64,000 bases of DNA, from positions 4,517,001 to 4,581,000 of the forward strand of contig NZ_CP073721.1 of NCBI RefSeq assembly GCF_025264685.1. Direction: 5' to 3'. The DNA is from Dactylosporangium roseum (GTDB taxonomy: Bacteria > Actinomycetota > Actinomycetes > Mycobacteriales > Micromonosporaceae). Below, piece after piece: positions 1 to 7,730 of this stretch (its first letter is position 1; each line of letters opens with the position of its first letter). The translations under genes and the position numbers were made by a program. Under the pieces are notes generated by a model. That model made no database searches. It was not told the DNA's origin and saw only the letters and a list, made by a program, of their open reading frames with translations.

Positions 1-2
1 CC

Positions 3-236
3 AACCTCATGGCGGGCCGGCGGCGTCTCATAGACGCCGTCGCGGCCGTCATCGAGCCGGACCGCGACAGGCTGCGCCGCAGCCCGATGTCCACCGCCCG
101 CCCGCTCATCGCACTCGTGGTCACCACGGTGCGCAGCGAACTCACCGAGCCCGACGTGTTCACCCCCGAGGAACTGATCGGGGTGTTGCTCGACGGCCTG
201 CTGACCCGTCCGACTGGAGAAGCCCGAGAATGCTGA
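3..236 (+). CDS. TetR-family regulator, C-terminal fragment (cut by window edge)
   Basis: The frame is open from the first bases of the window and ends in TGA, which overlaps the next start codon (ATG at 230). The 78 or so visible residues are helical, with pairs such as TARPLIALVVTTVRSEL and a final LIGVLLDGLL. That is how the ligand-binding half of a TetR repressor usually ends, but the helix-turn-helix lies outside the window. A TetR gene translationally coupled to an ABC exporter is a common local repressor arrangement. The ATG at position 9 is internal, not the true start. The family call is inference from the ending and the context. Confidence 0.55.
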   Translation, partial: NLMAGRRRLIDAVAAVIEPDRDRLRRSPMSTARPLIALVVTTVRSELTEPDVFTPEELIGVLLDGLLTRPTGEAREC

Positions 237-1966
237 TCCGCCTGCTCAAAACCTATCTGCATCCCTACCGGAGGCCGATCACCCTGGTGGTGCTGCTGCA
301 ACTCGTGCAGACGCTCGCCACGCTGTATCTCCCGACGCTCAACGCCGACATCATCGACAACGGTGTGGTGAAGGGTGACACCGGCTACATTCTCCGCATC
401 GGCGGCTGGATGCTCGCCGTCACCCTGGTCCAGATCCTCTGTTCCGCGGCCGCCGTCTACTTCGGCGCCCGCACCGCCATGGCGCTCGGACGGGACGTCC
501 GCGCCGGCATCTTCACCAAGGTGCAGGCCCTCTCCGCGCGGGAGGTCGGGCACTTCGGCGCGCCGTCGCTCATCACCCGCACGACGAACGACATCCAGCA
601 GGTACAGATGCTGGTCCTGATGACGTTCACGCTCATGGTCTCCGCGCCGATCATGTGCTTCGGCGGCATCCTGCTGGCGCTGCACCAGGACGTGCCCCTC
701 TCGGCGCTGCTGCTGGTCGTGGTCCCGATCCTGATCGGGGTCATCGCGGTCATCGTGGTGCGGATGCGGCCGCTGTTCCGCACCATGCAGGAGCGCATCG
801 ACCTCGTGAACCGGGTGATCCGCGAGCAGATCACCGGCATCCGGGTGATCCGCGCGTTCGTCCGTGACGAGCACGAGCGGGTGCGGTTCGCCCGCACCAA
901 CGGCGACCTGCGCGACGTCTCGCTCGCCGTGGGGCGGCTGATGGCGCTGATGTTCCCGACGGTCATGCTCGTCGTCAACGCCTCCAGCATCCTCGTGCTC
1001 TGGTTCGGCGCGCACCGCATCGACAACGGGCAGATGCAGGTCGGTGCGCTGACGGCGTTCCTGAGCTACCTGATGCAGATCCTCATGTCCGTCATGATGG
1101 CCACGTTCATGTTCGTGATGATCCCGCGGGCCGAGGTGTGCGCCGAGCGGATCCAGGAGGTGCTCACCACCGAGTCGAGCGTGACCATCGCCGCCGTGCC
1201 GGTGACGAGCCTGTCCCAGCACGGCGAGCTGGAACTGCGCGACGTCGAGTTCCACTACCCCGGCGCGGAGGCTCCGGTGCTCAGCGGCGTCGACCTCGTC
1301 GCCCATCCCGGCCAGACCACGGCCATCATCGGCAGCACCGGCGCGGGCAAGACGACGCTGCTCAACCTGGTGCCGCGGCTGTTCGACGCGACCGGCGGCG
1401 CGGTGCTGGTCGACGGCGTCGACGTGCGCCGGCTCGACCCGGCGCTGCTGGCGGCGACGGTCAGCATGGTGCCGCAGAAGCCGTACCTCTTCACCGGCAC
1501 CGTCGCGACCAACCTGCGGTACGGGCGGCCGGACGCGACCGACGACGAGCTGTGGCGGGCGCTGGAGGTGGCACAGGCGGCCGACTTCGTCCGGCAGATG
1601 ACCGGCGAGCTCGACGCCCCGATCGCCCAGGGCGGCACCAACGTCTCCGGCGGGCAGCGGCAGCGCCTGGCGATCGCCCGCACGCTGGTCGCCCGGCCGG
1701 AGATCTACCTGTTCGACGATTCGTTCTCGGCGCTGGACTACGCGACGGACGCAGCGTTGCGGGAGGCGCTGCGCACCGAGATCGCGGGTGCGACCGTGGT
1801 CATCGTGGCGCAGCGGGTGAGCACGATCCGCGACGCCGACCGCATCGTCGTGCTCGACGAGGGCCGCGTCGTCGGCACCGGCACCCACCAGGACCTCATG
1901 GACGGCAACACGACCTATCGCGAGATCGTGCTGTCGCAGTTGACGGAGCAGGAGGCGGCAGCATGA
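230..1966 (+). CDS. ABC exporter half-transporter, subunit 1 (degenerate ATPase site)
   Basis: A 578-residue fused permease-ATPase. Six membrane helices fill roughly residues 15-300 (ABC type-1 exporter fold) and the nucleotide-binding domain follows. Walker A is GSTGAGKTT near residue 368 and the signature NVSGGQRQR is canonical. Walker B ends FDDSFSALD, so the catalytic Glu after Walker B is replaced by Asp near residue 494. It starts inside the TetR gene and its TGA overlaps the next ATG, so the two transporters are coupled. Paired with subunit 2 it should form a heterodimeric exporter of the TM287/288 type, with one consensus and one degenerate ATP site. The substrate (drug, lipid or peptide) cannot be told from sequence. 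Confidence 0.93.
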   Translation: MLIRLLKTYLHPYRRPITLVVLLQLVQTLATLYLPTLNADIIDNGVVKGDTGYILRIGGWMLAVTLVQILCSAAAVYFGARTAMALGRDVRAGIFTKVQALSAREVGHFGAPSLITRTTNDIQQVQMLVLMTFTLMVSAPIMCFGGILLALHQDVPLSALLLVVVPILIGVIAVIVVRMRPLFRTMQERIDLVNRVIREQITGIRVIRAFVRDEHERVRFARTNGDLRDVSLAVGRLMALMFPTVMLVVNASSILVLWFGAHRIDNGQMQVGALTAFLSYLMQILMSVMMATFMFVMIPRAEVCAERIQEVLTTESSVTIAAVPVTSLSQHGELELRDVEFHYPGAEAPVLSGVDLVAHPGQTTAIIGSTGAGKTTLLNLVPRLFDATGGAVLVDGVDVRRLDPALLAATVSMVPQKPYLFTGTVATNLRYGRPDATDDELWRALEVAQAADFVRQMTGELDAPIAQGGTNVSGGQRQRLAIARTLVARPEIYLFDDSFSALDYATDAALREALRTEIAGATVVIVAQRVSTIRDADRIVVLDEGRVVGTGTHQDLMDGNTTYREIVLSQLTEQEAAA

Positions 1967-3924
1967 CGGCACCACGCAGGCCCGCCGGCCCGCCGGTGGG
2001 CGGCCCCGGGCGCATGATGATGGGCGCCGGCGGACCGCCGGCGAAGCTCGACGACTTCAAGGGTTCGACGAAGCGGCTGCTGCGGATGCTCGCGCCCGAC
2101 CGGCTGATCGTCGGTCTGGTGCTCGTGTTCGGCGTGATCAGCGTCGGGCTGTCGGTGATCGGCCCGTGGCTGCTCGGCAAGGCCACCGACGTCATCTTCA
2201 CCGGCATCGTCGGCCAGCAGATCCCCGCCGGGACCACCAAGGAGCAGGCGGTGGCGAACCTGCGCGCGCAGGGCAGCGACCGGTTCGCCGACCTGCTGCA
2301 GGCGCTCGACGGCGTGGTACCCGGCCACGGCATCGACTTCGCCCGGCTCCAGCGGGTGCTGCTGTGGGTGGCGCTGGTGTATCTCGGCGCCTGGATCTTC
2401 GGCCTGCTGCAGGCGCGGCTGGCGACGGTCGTGGTGCAGCGCACCCTGTACCGGCTGCGGGAGCAGGTGTCGGCGAAGCTGTCCCGGCTGCCGCTGTCGT
2501 ACTTCGACCAGCAGCCGCGCGGCGAGGTGCTGAGCCGGGCGACGAACGACACCGACAACATCGCGATGACGCTGCAGCAGTCGCTGAGCATGCTCATGAC
2601 CTCGCTGCTGACCATCATCGCGGTGCTCGGCGCCATGTTCTGGATCTCGCCGCTGCTGGCCGTCATCGCGCTGGTGACGGTGCCGGTGTCGGTGCTCGTG
2701 ACGGCCCGGATCGGCAAACGCTCCCAGCCGCAGTTCGTCCAGCAGTGGGCGAGCACCGGCAAGGTCAACGGCCACATCGAGGAGATGTTCACCGGCCACT
2801 CGGTGGTGAAGATCTTCGGTCGGCAGGCCGAGGCGGCCAAGACGTTCGAAGAGCACAACGAGGCGCTGTACACCGCGTCGTTCCGGGCGCAGTTCATCTC
2901 CGGTCTCATCCAGCCGGCGATGATGTTCATCGGCAACCTCAACTACGTGCTGGTCGCCGTCGTCGGCGGCCTGCGGGTGGCCTCCGGCTCGCTCTCGCTG
3001 GGTGACGTGCAGGCGTTCATCCAGTACTCGCGGCAGTTCAGCCAGCCGTTGACCCAGGTGGCGAGCATGGCCAACCTGGTCCAGTCCGGTATCGCGTCGG
3101 CCGAGCGGGTCTTCCAGATCCTCGACGCCGCCGAGCAGTCCCCGGAGCCGGCCTCCCCGGCCCGGCCGGAGCGGGTGCTCGGCAAGGTCACCTTCGAGCA
3201 CGTCTCGTTCCGGTACAAGCCGGACGAGCCGCTGATCGAGGATCTGTCGCTGACCGTCGCGCCCGGGCAGACGGTGGCGATCGTCGGGCCCACCGGCGCC
3301 GGGAAGACGACGCTGGTCAACCTCATCATGCGGTTCTACGACCTGACCGGCGGCCGGATCCTGCTCGACGACGTCGACATCGCCGCCATGTCGCGGGACG
3401 AGCTGCGTGAACGGATCGGCATGGTGTTGCAGGACACCTGGTTGTTCCAGGGCACCATCGCCGAGAACCTGGCGTACGGCGCCGATCACCCGACGCGGGA
3501 CAAGATCGTCGCCGCGGCGGAGGCCGCGCACGCCGACCGGTTCGTGCGCACCCTCCCCGAGGGCTACGAGACCGTCATCGACGAGGAGGGCGCCGGGGTC
3601 AGCGCGGGCGAGAAGCAGCTCATCACGATCGCGCGGGCGTTCCTGGCCGAACCGACGATCCTCATCCTGGACGAGGCGACGAGCTCGGTCGACACCCGCA
3701 CCGAGGTGCTGATCCAGCGGGCGATGAGCACGTTGCGGGCCGGGCGGACGAGCTTCGTCATCGCCCACCGGCTGTCCACGATCCGCGACGCCGACCTCAT
3801 CCTGGTGATGGAGCACGGCAGCATCGTCGAGCAGGGCACGCACGACTCGCTGCTGTCGGCGGGCGGCGCGTACGCCCGGCTGTACTCGGCCCAGTTCGCG
3901 GCCGCGGCCGTCGAAGTGGAGTAG
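1963..3924 (+). CDS. ABC exporter half-transporter, subunit 2
   Basis: A 653-residue partner of the preceding gene. I chose the ATG at 1963 because it overlaps the upstream TGA (ATGA) and gives the usual N-terminus; the same frame is open far upstream only because it runs antisense-like through subunit 1. A Gly/Pro/Met-rich leader of about 30 residues precedes the membrane domain. An insertion of about 60 residues follows the first helix (near residues 80-130), as in the longer member of such pairs. Walker A is GPTGAGKTT near residue 442 and Walker B is LILDEATSSVD with the catalytic Glu. The signature is VSAGEKQ, not SGGQ. This is complementary to subunit 1, so the working ATP site joins this Walker B to the SGGQ of subunit 1. 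Confidence 0.94.
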   Translation: MTAPRRPAGPPVGGPGRMMMGAGGPPAKLDDFKGSTKRLLRMLAPDRLIVGLVLVFGVISVGLSVIGPWLLGKATDVIFTGIVGQQIPAGTTKEQAVANLRAQGSDRFADLLQALDGVVPGHGIDFARLQRVLLWVALVYLGAWIFGLLQARLATVVVQRTLYRLREQVSAKLSRLPLSYFDQQPRGEVLSRATNDTDNIAMTLQQSLSMLMTSLLTIIAVLGAMFWISPLLAVIALVTVPVSVLVTARIGKRSQPQFVQQWASTGKVNGHIEEMFTGHSVVKIFGRQAEAAKTFEEHNEALYTASFRAQFISGLIQPAMMFIGNLNYVLVAVVGGLRVASGSLSLGDVQAFIQYSRQFSQPLTQVASMANLVQSGIASAERVFQILDAAEQSPEPASPARPERVLGKVTFEHVSFRYKPDEPLIEDLSLTVAPGQTVAIVGPTGAGKTTLVNLIMRFYDLTGGRILLDDVDIAAMSRDELRERIGMVLQDTWLFQGTIAENLAYGADHPTRDKIVAAAEAAHADRFVRTLPEGYETVIDEEGAGVSAGEKQLITIARAFLAEPTILILDEATSSVDTRTEVLIQRAMSTLRAGRTSFVIAHRLSTIRDADLILVMEHGSIVEQGTHDSLLSAGGAYARLYSAQFAAAAVEVE

Positions 3925-3937
3925 ACCGGGTGTTACG

Positions 3938-3970
3938 GCACGGCGCGCCGGGGTATCTGGCGCGCCGTGC
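3938..3970. terminator. Perfect 12-bp inverted repeat spanning the next start codon
   Basis: GCACGGCGCGCC at 3938-3949 and its exact complement GGCGCGCCGTGC at 3959-3970 flank a 9-nt loop. It lies just after the exporter stop codon and could be a U-tract-free terminator. The right arm contains the GTG (3967-3969) that begins the next gene, so the hairpin could also hide that start. Confidence 0.6.
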
Positions 3971-5586
3971 TGACCAATCTCGCCCATCTCGACGCGCTTC
4001 GGGTGCGTCTCGTTCCGCCGCCCCAGCCCGGGCACACTACGTTCCGCCTCGCCGAGGAGCCCGCCGTCGAGGTGGTGTGGACGTACGCCGAACGGTTGCC
4101 GGACGGCTCGTACCTGCCGTGCGGCGGCGGTGACCTCGACCAGGACTCGGGCTACTTCGGCCAGGGCGCGTTCAACGCCGACGACATCGCCCGGGCGGCG
4201 GTGGTCTACGTGCGGCACTGGCGCGCCACCGGCGCCGCCACCAGCCGCGCCGCGGCCCGGCAGCTCCTGCGCGGTCTGTGCTTCCTGCAGACCGTCGGCG
4301 ACGACGACCCGTGGAGCGGCAACGTGGTGCTGTGGCAGCAGCCCGACGGCACGCTCAACCCGAGCGCCGATCCGCCGGAGCCGCCCGACCCGTCCGACAG
4401 CGGCGAGTCGGCCTGGCTCGCCCGCACGGTCTGGGCGCTGGGCGAGGGCTATGCCGCGTTCCGCGACGACAGCCCGGACTTCGCCGCGTTCCTCCAGGCC
4501 CGCCTGCGGCACGCGGTCGGCGCGATCCGCCGTCAGGTCCTGCCGCGGTACGGGCAGTGGCGCCTCGTGGACGACCACGCGACCCCGGCCTGGCTCATCG
4601 CCGACGGGGCCGACCTGACGGGTGAGGCGCTGCTCGGGCTGTCCGCGTACGTGGCGGCGGCCGGCGACGACGACGTGCGCAAGGTCCTGGAACAGCTCGC
4701 CGAGGGTGTCACCGCGATGCGGACCGGCACGCCGTGGACGTGGCCGTTCGGGGCGGTGCTGCCGTCCGGGCTGTCCCGCACCACCTGGCACGGCTGGGCG
4801 GGGCTGGCACCGGCCGGGCTGGCCCGCGTCTACGAGGTCGCCGGGGACCTGGCGGCACGGGACGCGGCCCTGGCCGACGCGGCGTCGTTCACCCCGCACC
4901 TGCTGGTCGGCGGCGGCCCCGACAACCTGCGGGTGGCGCTGCCCGGGGCGCGGGAAGCGCTCACCGTCGACGGGGTGCAGTTGTCCTACGGCGCGCAGTC
5001 GCGGGTCGAGTCGCTGCTCGCCACCGCGCGGGCGACCGGGCGGTCGTCGCTGTCGACCCTGGCCGGGATCGCCGGATCGTGGTTCTTCGGTAACAACCCG
5101 GCGGGCGCCCCGATGTACGACCCGGCGACCGGACGCACGTACGACGGCGTGGACGTGCTGGACGAGCCGCCCGCCGGCGCCACGCACCGCGGCGTCGTGC
5201 ACCGCGACGCGGGCGCCGAGTCGACGATCCACGGGCTGCTGGCGATGCTGGCTCTCGACGGCGACCCGCACGCGGCCGCGGTGGCGCGCATCGCCGACCA
5301 CGGCGACCAGGAGCCGTGCCGGGACGCGACGGCCGGCGCCGACCTGCGCTGCCTCGCGCTGGCCGACCCGCTCACCGGCGCTCGGGTCACGCTGCTGCGC
5401 AGCATGGCGACGAGCACCCGCGCTACCGACGTCATCGTCCCGGGCGACACGACGGCGACGGTCAGCGTCAACGACCCGGCCGGCGAGGAACTGGAGCACT
5501 ACACGACCACCGCGGGCCGCATCCGCGCTCTCGTCGTCGCCGGCGGCTACACCATCGTGCACACGGCCGGTGCCCACCCGCTCTGA
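3967..5586 (+). CDS. Uncharacterised glycosidase-like (alpha/alpha toroid) protein
   Basis: A 539-residue protein with no signal peptide or membrane segment. It has many paired helices with Trp/Gly-rich turns (STWHGWAGL-like stretches, GYFGQGAFNADDIARAAV near residue 60). Near residue 375 is WFFGNNPAGAPMYDPATG, reminiscent of the GxNP turn in (alpha/alpha)6 hydrolases such as GH9. The last 100 residues look beta-rich. The family is not one I can name, and catalytic acids cannot be assigned. GTG 3967 is the first start available in frame and lies within a strong hairpin. The gene follows the exporter by 42 bp but the hairpin may separate them. A cytoplasmic saccharide-processing role is a guess. 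Confidence 0.7.
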   Translation: MLTNLAHLDALRVRLVPPPQPGHTTFRLAEEPAVEVVWTYAERLPDGSYLPCGGGDLDQDSGYFGQGAFNADDIARAAVVYVRHWRATGAATSRAAARQLLRGLCFLQTVGDDDPWSGNVVLWQQPDGTLNPSADPPEPPDPSDSGESAWLARTVWALGEGYAAFRDDSPDFAAFLQARLRHAVGAIRRQVLPRYGQWRLVDDHATPAWLIADGADLTGEALLGLSAYVAAAGDDDVRKVLEQLAEGVTAMRTGTPWTWPFGAVLPSGLSRTTWHGWAGLAPAGLARVYEVAGDLAARDAALADAASFTPHLLVGGGPDNLRVALPGAREALTVDGVQLSYGAQSRVESLLATARATGRSSLSTLAGIAGSWFFGNNPAGAPMYDPATGRTYDGVDVLDEPPAGATHRGVVHRDAGAESTIHGLLAMLALDGDPHAAAVARIADHGDQEPCRDATAGADLRCLALADPLTGARVTLLRSMATSTRATDVIVPGDTTATVSVNDPAGEELEHYTTTAGRIRALVVAGGYTIVHTAGAHPL

Positions 5587-5594
5587 ACCCGTGG

Positions 5595-5792
5595 TCACGT
5601 GCGGCCGAGCAGCCGGAACAGCGTCAGCCACTGCTCCGGCCACACCAACCCGACCGGGGTGTCCGGAGCCAGCCGCAGCGCGCGGTGCCGCGGCCAGGTC
5701 GGGTCGACCTCGTAGGCGGTGAGGTGACCACGATTCCGGGCAGGAAGCCGTCCGTGAAGGCGCCGGCCCGCAGCGCGGCCGGTGGACGGCAC
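5595..5792 (-). pseudogene. Possible C-terminal remnant of a lost gene
   Basis: Between the glycosidase-like gene and the SDR, the minus strand reads about 45 residues with ordinary protein composition (TAYEVDPTWPRHRALRL, then GLVWPEQWLTLFRLLGR) up to a TGA at 5595. Upstream residues are Arg-rich noise and there is no good ribosome site. It could be the tail of a regulator once divergent from the SDR. I cannot name the family, and chance coding in GC-rich DNA is possible. Confidence 0.25.
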
Positions 5793-5809
5793 GGAAGAGA
5801 GGAACCCCC

Positions 5810-6532
5810 ATGAGTCTGCAGCGCCAGCACGTCGCCGTGCTCGGCGGCACTTCGGGCATCGGCCTGGCCACCGCGCTGGCGGCCGCCGTGGCCGGGGCCG
5901 ACGTGACCGTCGTCGGCAGCCGCCCGTCGAGCGTCGAGCGGGCCCTCGTGGTCCTGCCGACCGGCGCGGCGGGTCGCGCCACCGACCTGGGTGATCCTGA
6001 CGAGGTGGGCAAGCTGTTCGCCGCGGTCGGCGACCTGGACCACCTGATCTACACCGCCGGTGAGCCGCTCATGCTGACGCCGCTGGACCGGATCGAGGTG
6101 AGCGAGGCGCGGCGGTTCTTCGGGCTGCGGTACTTCGGGGCGCTCAACGCCGCGCACGCCGCGCTGCCGTACCTGCGGGAGGGCGGCTCGATCACGCTGA
6201 CCACGGGCACCGCCGGGGATCGCCCGGGAGCGGGCTGGTCGGTGGCGTCGAGCGTCTGCGGCGCGATCGAGGCGCTGACCCGGGCGCTGGCCGTGGAGCT
6301 GGCCCCGCGGATCCGGGTCAACGCCGTCTCCCCCGGCGTGATCCGCAGCCCGTTGTGGTCGAACCTGCCGGAGGAGCAGCGCGAGACGCTGTTCCGCGAC
6401 AGCGCGGCGAGCGTGCCGCTGCGGCGGGTCGGCGAGGTCGATGACGTGGCGCGCGCCTACCTGTACTGCATGACCCAGTCCTTCGCGACCGGCTCGATCC
6501 TGCGCGTCGACGGCGGCGCGGTGCTCGTCTGA
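5810..6532 (+). CDS. Short-chain dehydrogenase/reductase lacking the Tyr-Lys pair
   Basis: A 240-residue Rossmann protein preceded by a good ribosome site (GAGAGGA, 5793-5800 region). The dinucleotide site GGTSGIG is at residues 12-18, the NAG-equivalent is YTAGEP near 81, and the C-terminal RVNAVSPG and RVDGGAVLV are typical of classical SDRs. The catalytic YxxxK is missing: aligned on the following helix (GAIEALTRALAVELAP) the Tyr position is Ala146 and the Lys position Cys150, and the Ser-region reads TTGTAGDRPG. Such divergent SDRs are a recognised subgroup. Activity as an ordinary alcohol dehydrogenase is doubtful; a binding, sensing or different catalytic role is possible. It stands alone, with no visible operon partner. 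Confidence 0.85.
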   Translation: MSLQRQHVAVLGGTSGIGLATALAAAVAGADVTVVGSRPSSVERALVVLPTGAAGRATDLGDPDEVGKLFAAVGDLDHLIYTAGEPLMLTPLDRIEVSEARRFFGLRYFGALNAAHAALPYLREGGSITLTTGTAGDRPGAGWSVASSVCGAIEALTRALAVELAPRIRVNAVSPGVIRSPLWSNLPEEQRETLFRDSAASVPLRRVGEVDDVARAYLYCMTQSFATGSILRVDGGAVLV

Positions 6533-6597
6533 GGGTTGCGCCGGTCGCGATCACGGCACCCGCCGCCGCGGCCGCGCGCGGAGCTGACCGCCGGGGA

Positions 6598-7638
6598 CTA
6601 CGCGCGGTAGGTCGCGGCGGCGTGGCAGGCGCCCCAGCCGTCGGCGCGGGCCACGACCCGGCCGTGCTCGACCCGCACCGCGGTCTCGGTCGCGTCGCTG
6701 ACCGCGTCGACGCCGGCCGCCGCGGCCACGGCGCCGGTCTCGTCGACGACGAGCCGCAGCCGGGGCCAGGCCTCCGGCGGGACGGCGTGCCGCAGCTTGT
6801 TGCGCAGCTCGGCCAGGGAGAGCCGGGCGAGCGCGGCCAGCTCGTCGGGCTGGCCCGTCACCAGGACCGCGGTGACCTCGACGCCGGCGCGGATCGCCTC
6901 CTCGACCGCGGACAGCCGGTGCAGGCCGAGCACGGCCACGACGCCGTCGTGCGGCCCGGCCGGGGTCCCGCGCAGCTCGTCGACGGCGGACGGTGGCTGC
7001 CACGGCGCGCCGGCCGCGCGGACCGGGGCCACCAGCGGCGGCAGGGGCCAGTGGTCGTCGAGGTCGAGGTCGGCGAGTTGCTCGCAGGCGCGCACGACGT
7101 TGAACGGCTCGCCGAAGCCGGGCGCAGCGGCGGCGAGCTGACCGCTGCCGTGCAGCAGGGTGAGCGCGGTCTCGGCGAGGCGGACCTGACGGGGCCGGCG
7201 CCCGAGCCGCTCCAGCGCGAGCCCGAGGACGATCGCGTCGAGGCGCTTCAACTGAGCGTACGGCCGGCGGACGCGATCGTCGGCGATGACCTCCGGGACC
7301 AGGTCGACCCCGAGCCACGCCGGCTCGTCGGCGTCGGTGGCCAGCGGCAGGCGGGCGACCCAGGCCCGGGCCAGCGCACCGAGAGCGTCCGCGACGGTAG
7401 CCGACCGGGCGGGCGGCGGCACGGGCACGGCGGCGGCGTCGTCGGCGAGCACCGCGAAGTACAGCGCCCGCTTGCCGGGAAAATTCGAGTACACGGCGCC
7501 GCGGGTCAACTCGGCCCGCTCCGCGATCGTGTCGATCTTCGCCTCGCGGAAGCCGCGCTCGGCGAACTCGGCGCGGGCCGCCGCGAGCACGCGGGCCCGG
7601 TTGCGCTCCTGCGCCTCGGCCCGGGTCAGCCGCACCAC
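6598..7638 (-). CDS. Large TetR-family regulator with C-terminal redoxin-like domain
   Basis: A TetR helix-turn-helix (IDTIAERAELTRGAVYSNFPGKRALYF) occupies the first 65 residues. The usual protein is about 200 residues; this one has about 346. The extra C-terminal region reads like a thioredoxin/peroxiredoxin fold: a strand-helix-strand (DGVVAVLGLHRL, VEVTAVLVTG), LRLVVDETGAVAAAAGVDAVSD, then a strand and DGWGACH. I chose the GTG at 7638 (another at 7635) because the residues before it, back to 7698, are Arg-rich and unlike TetR N-termini. Divergent from the P450 with a palindrome between them, so autoregulation and P450 control are likely. The redoxin assignment is inference. Confidence 0.8.
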   Translation of the reverse strand: MVRLTRAEAQERNRARVLAAARAEFAERGFREAKIDTIAERAELTRGAVYSNFPGKRALYFAVLADDAAAVPVPPPARSATVADALGALARAWVARLPLATDADEPAWLGVDLVPEVIADDRVRRPYAQLKRLDAIVLGLALERLGRRPRQVRLAETALTLLHGSGQLAAAAPGFGEPFNVVRACEQLADLDLDDHWPLPPLVAPVRAAGAPWQPPSAVDELRGTPAGPHDGVVAVLGLHRLSAVEEAIRAGVEVTAVLVTGQPDELAALARLSLAELRNKLRHAVPPEAWPRLRLVVDETGAVAAAAGVDAVSDATETAVRVEHGRVVARADGWGACHAAATYRA

Positions 7639-7698
7639 GCGGCGCCGTCCTCGAAGTCCTCCGTTGCTTGAACCACGGACACAGGATACCGTCACCAC

Positions 7699-7719
7699 TC
7701 AGATGATGAGAACATCTGA
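7699..7719. promoter_or_regulatory. Candidate operator between TetR and P450
   Basis: TCAGATG at 7699-7705 and CATCTGA at 7713-7719 form a perfect 7-bp inverted repeat with a 7-nt spacer, directly upstream of the P450 ribosome site (GGAG, 7722-7725). Size and place suit a TetR dimer. Confidence 0.6.
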
Positions 7720-7730
7720 TTGGAGTATCT

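Noticed and set aside
1915..6012. Very long open frame on the minus strand across the exporter and glycosidase-like genes
   Set aside because: It is antisense to well-supported genes, Arg/His/Gly-rich, and arises from third-position GC bias. Similar long antisense frames at 11700-15719, 25653-28919 and 41128-43752 were rejected for the same reason.
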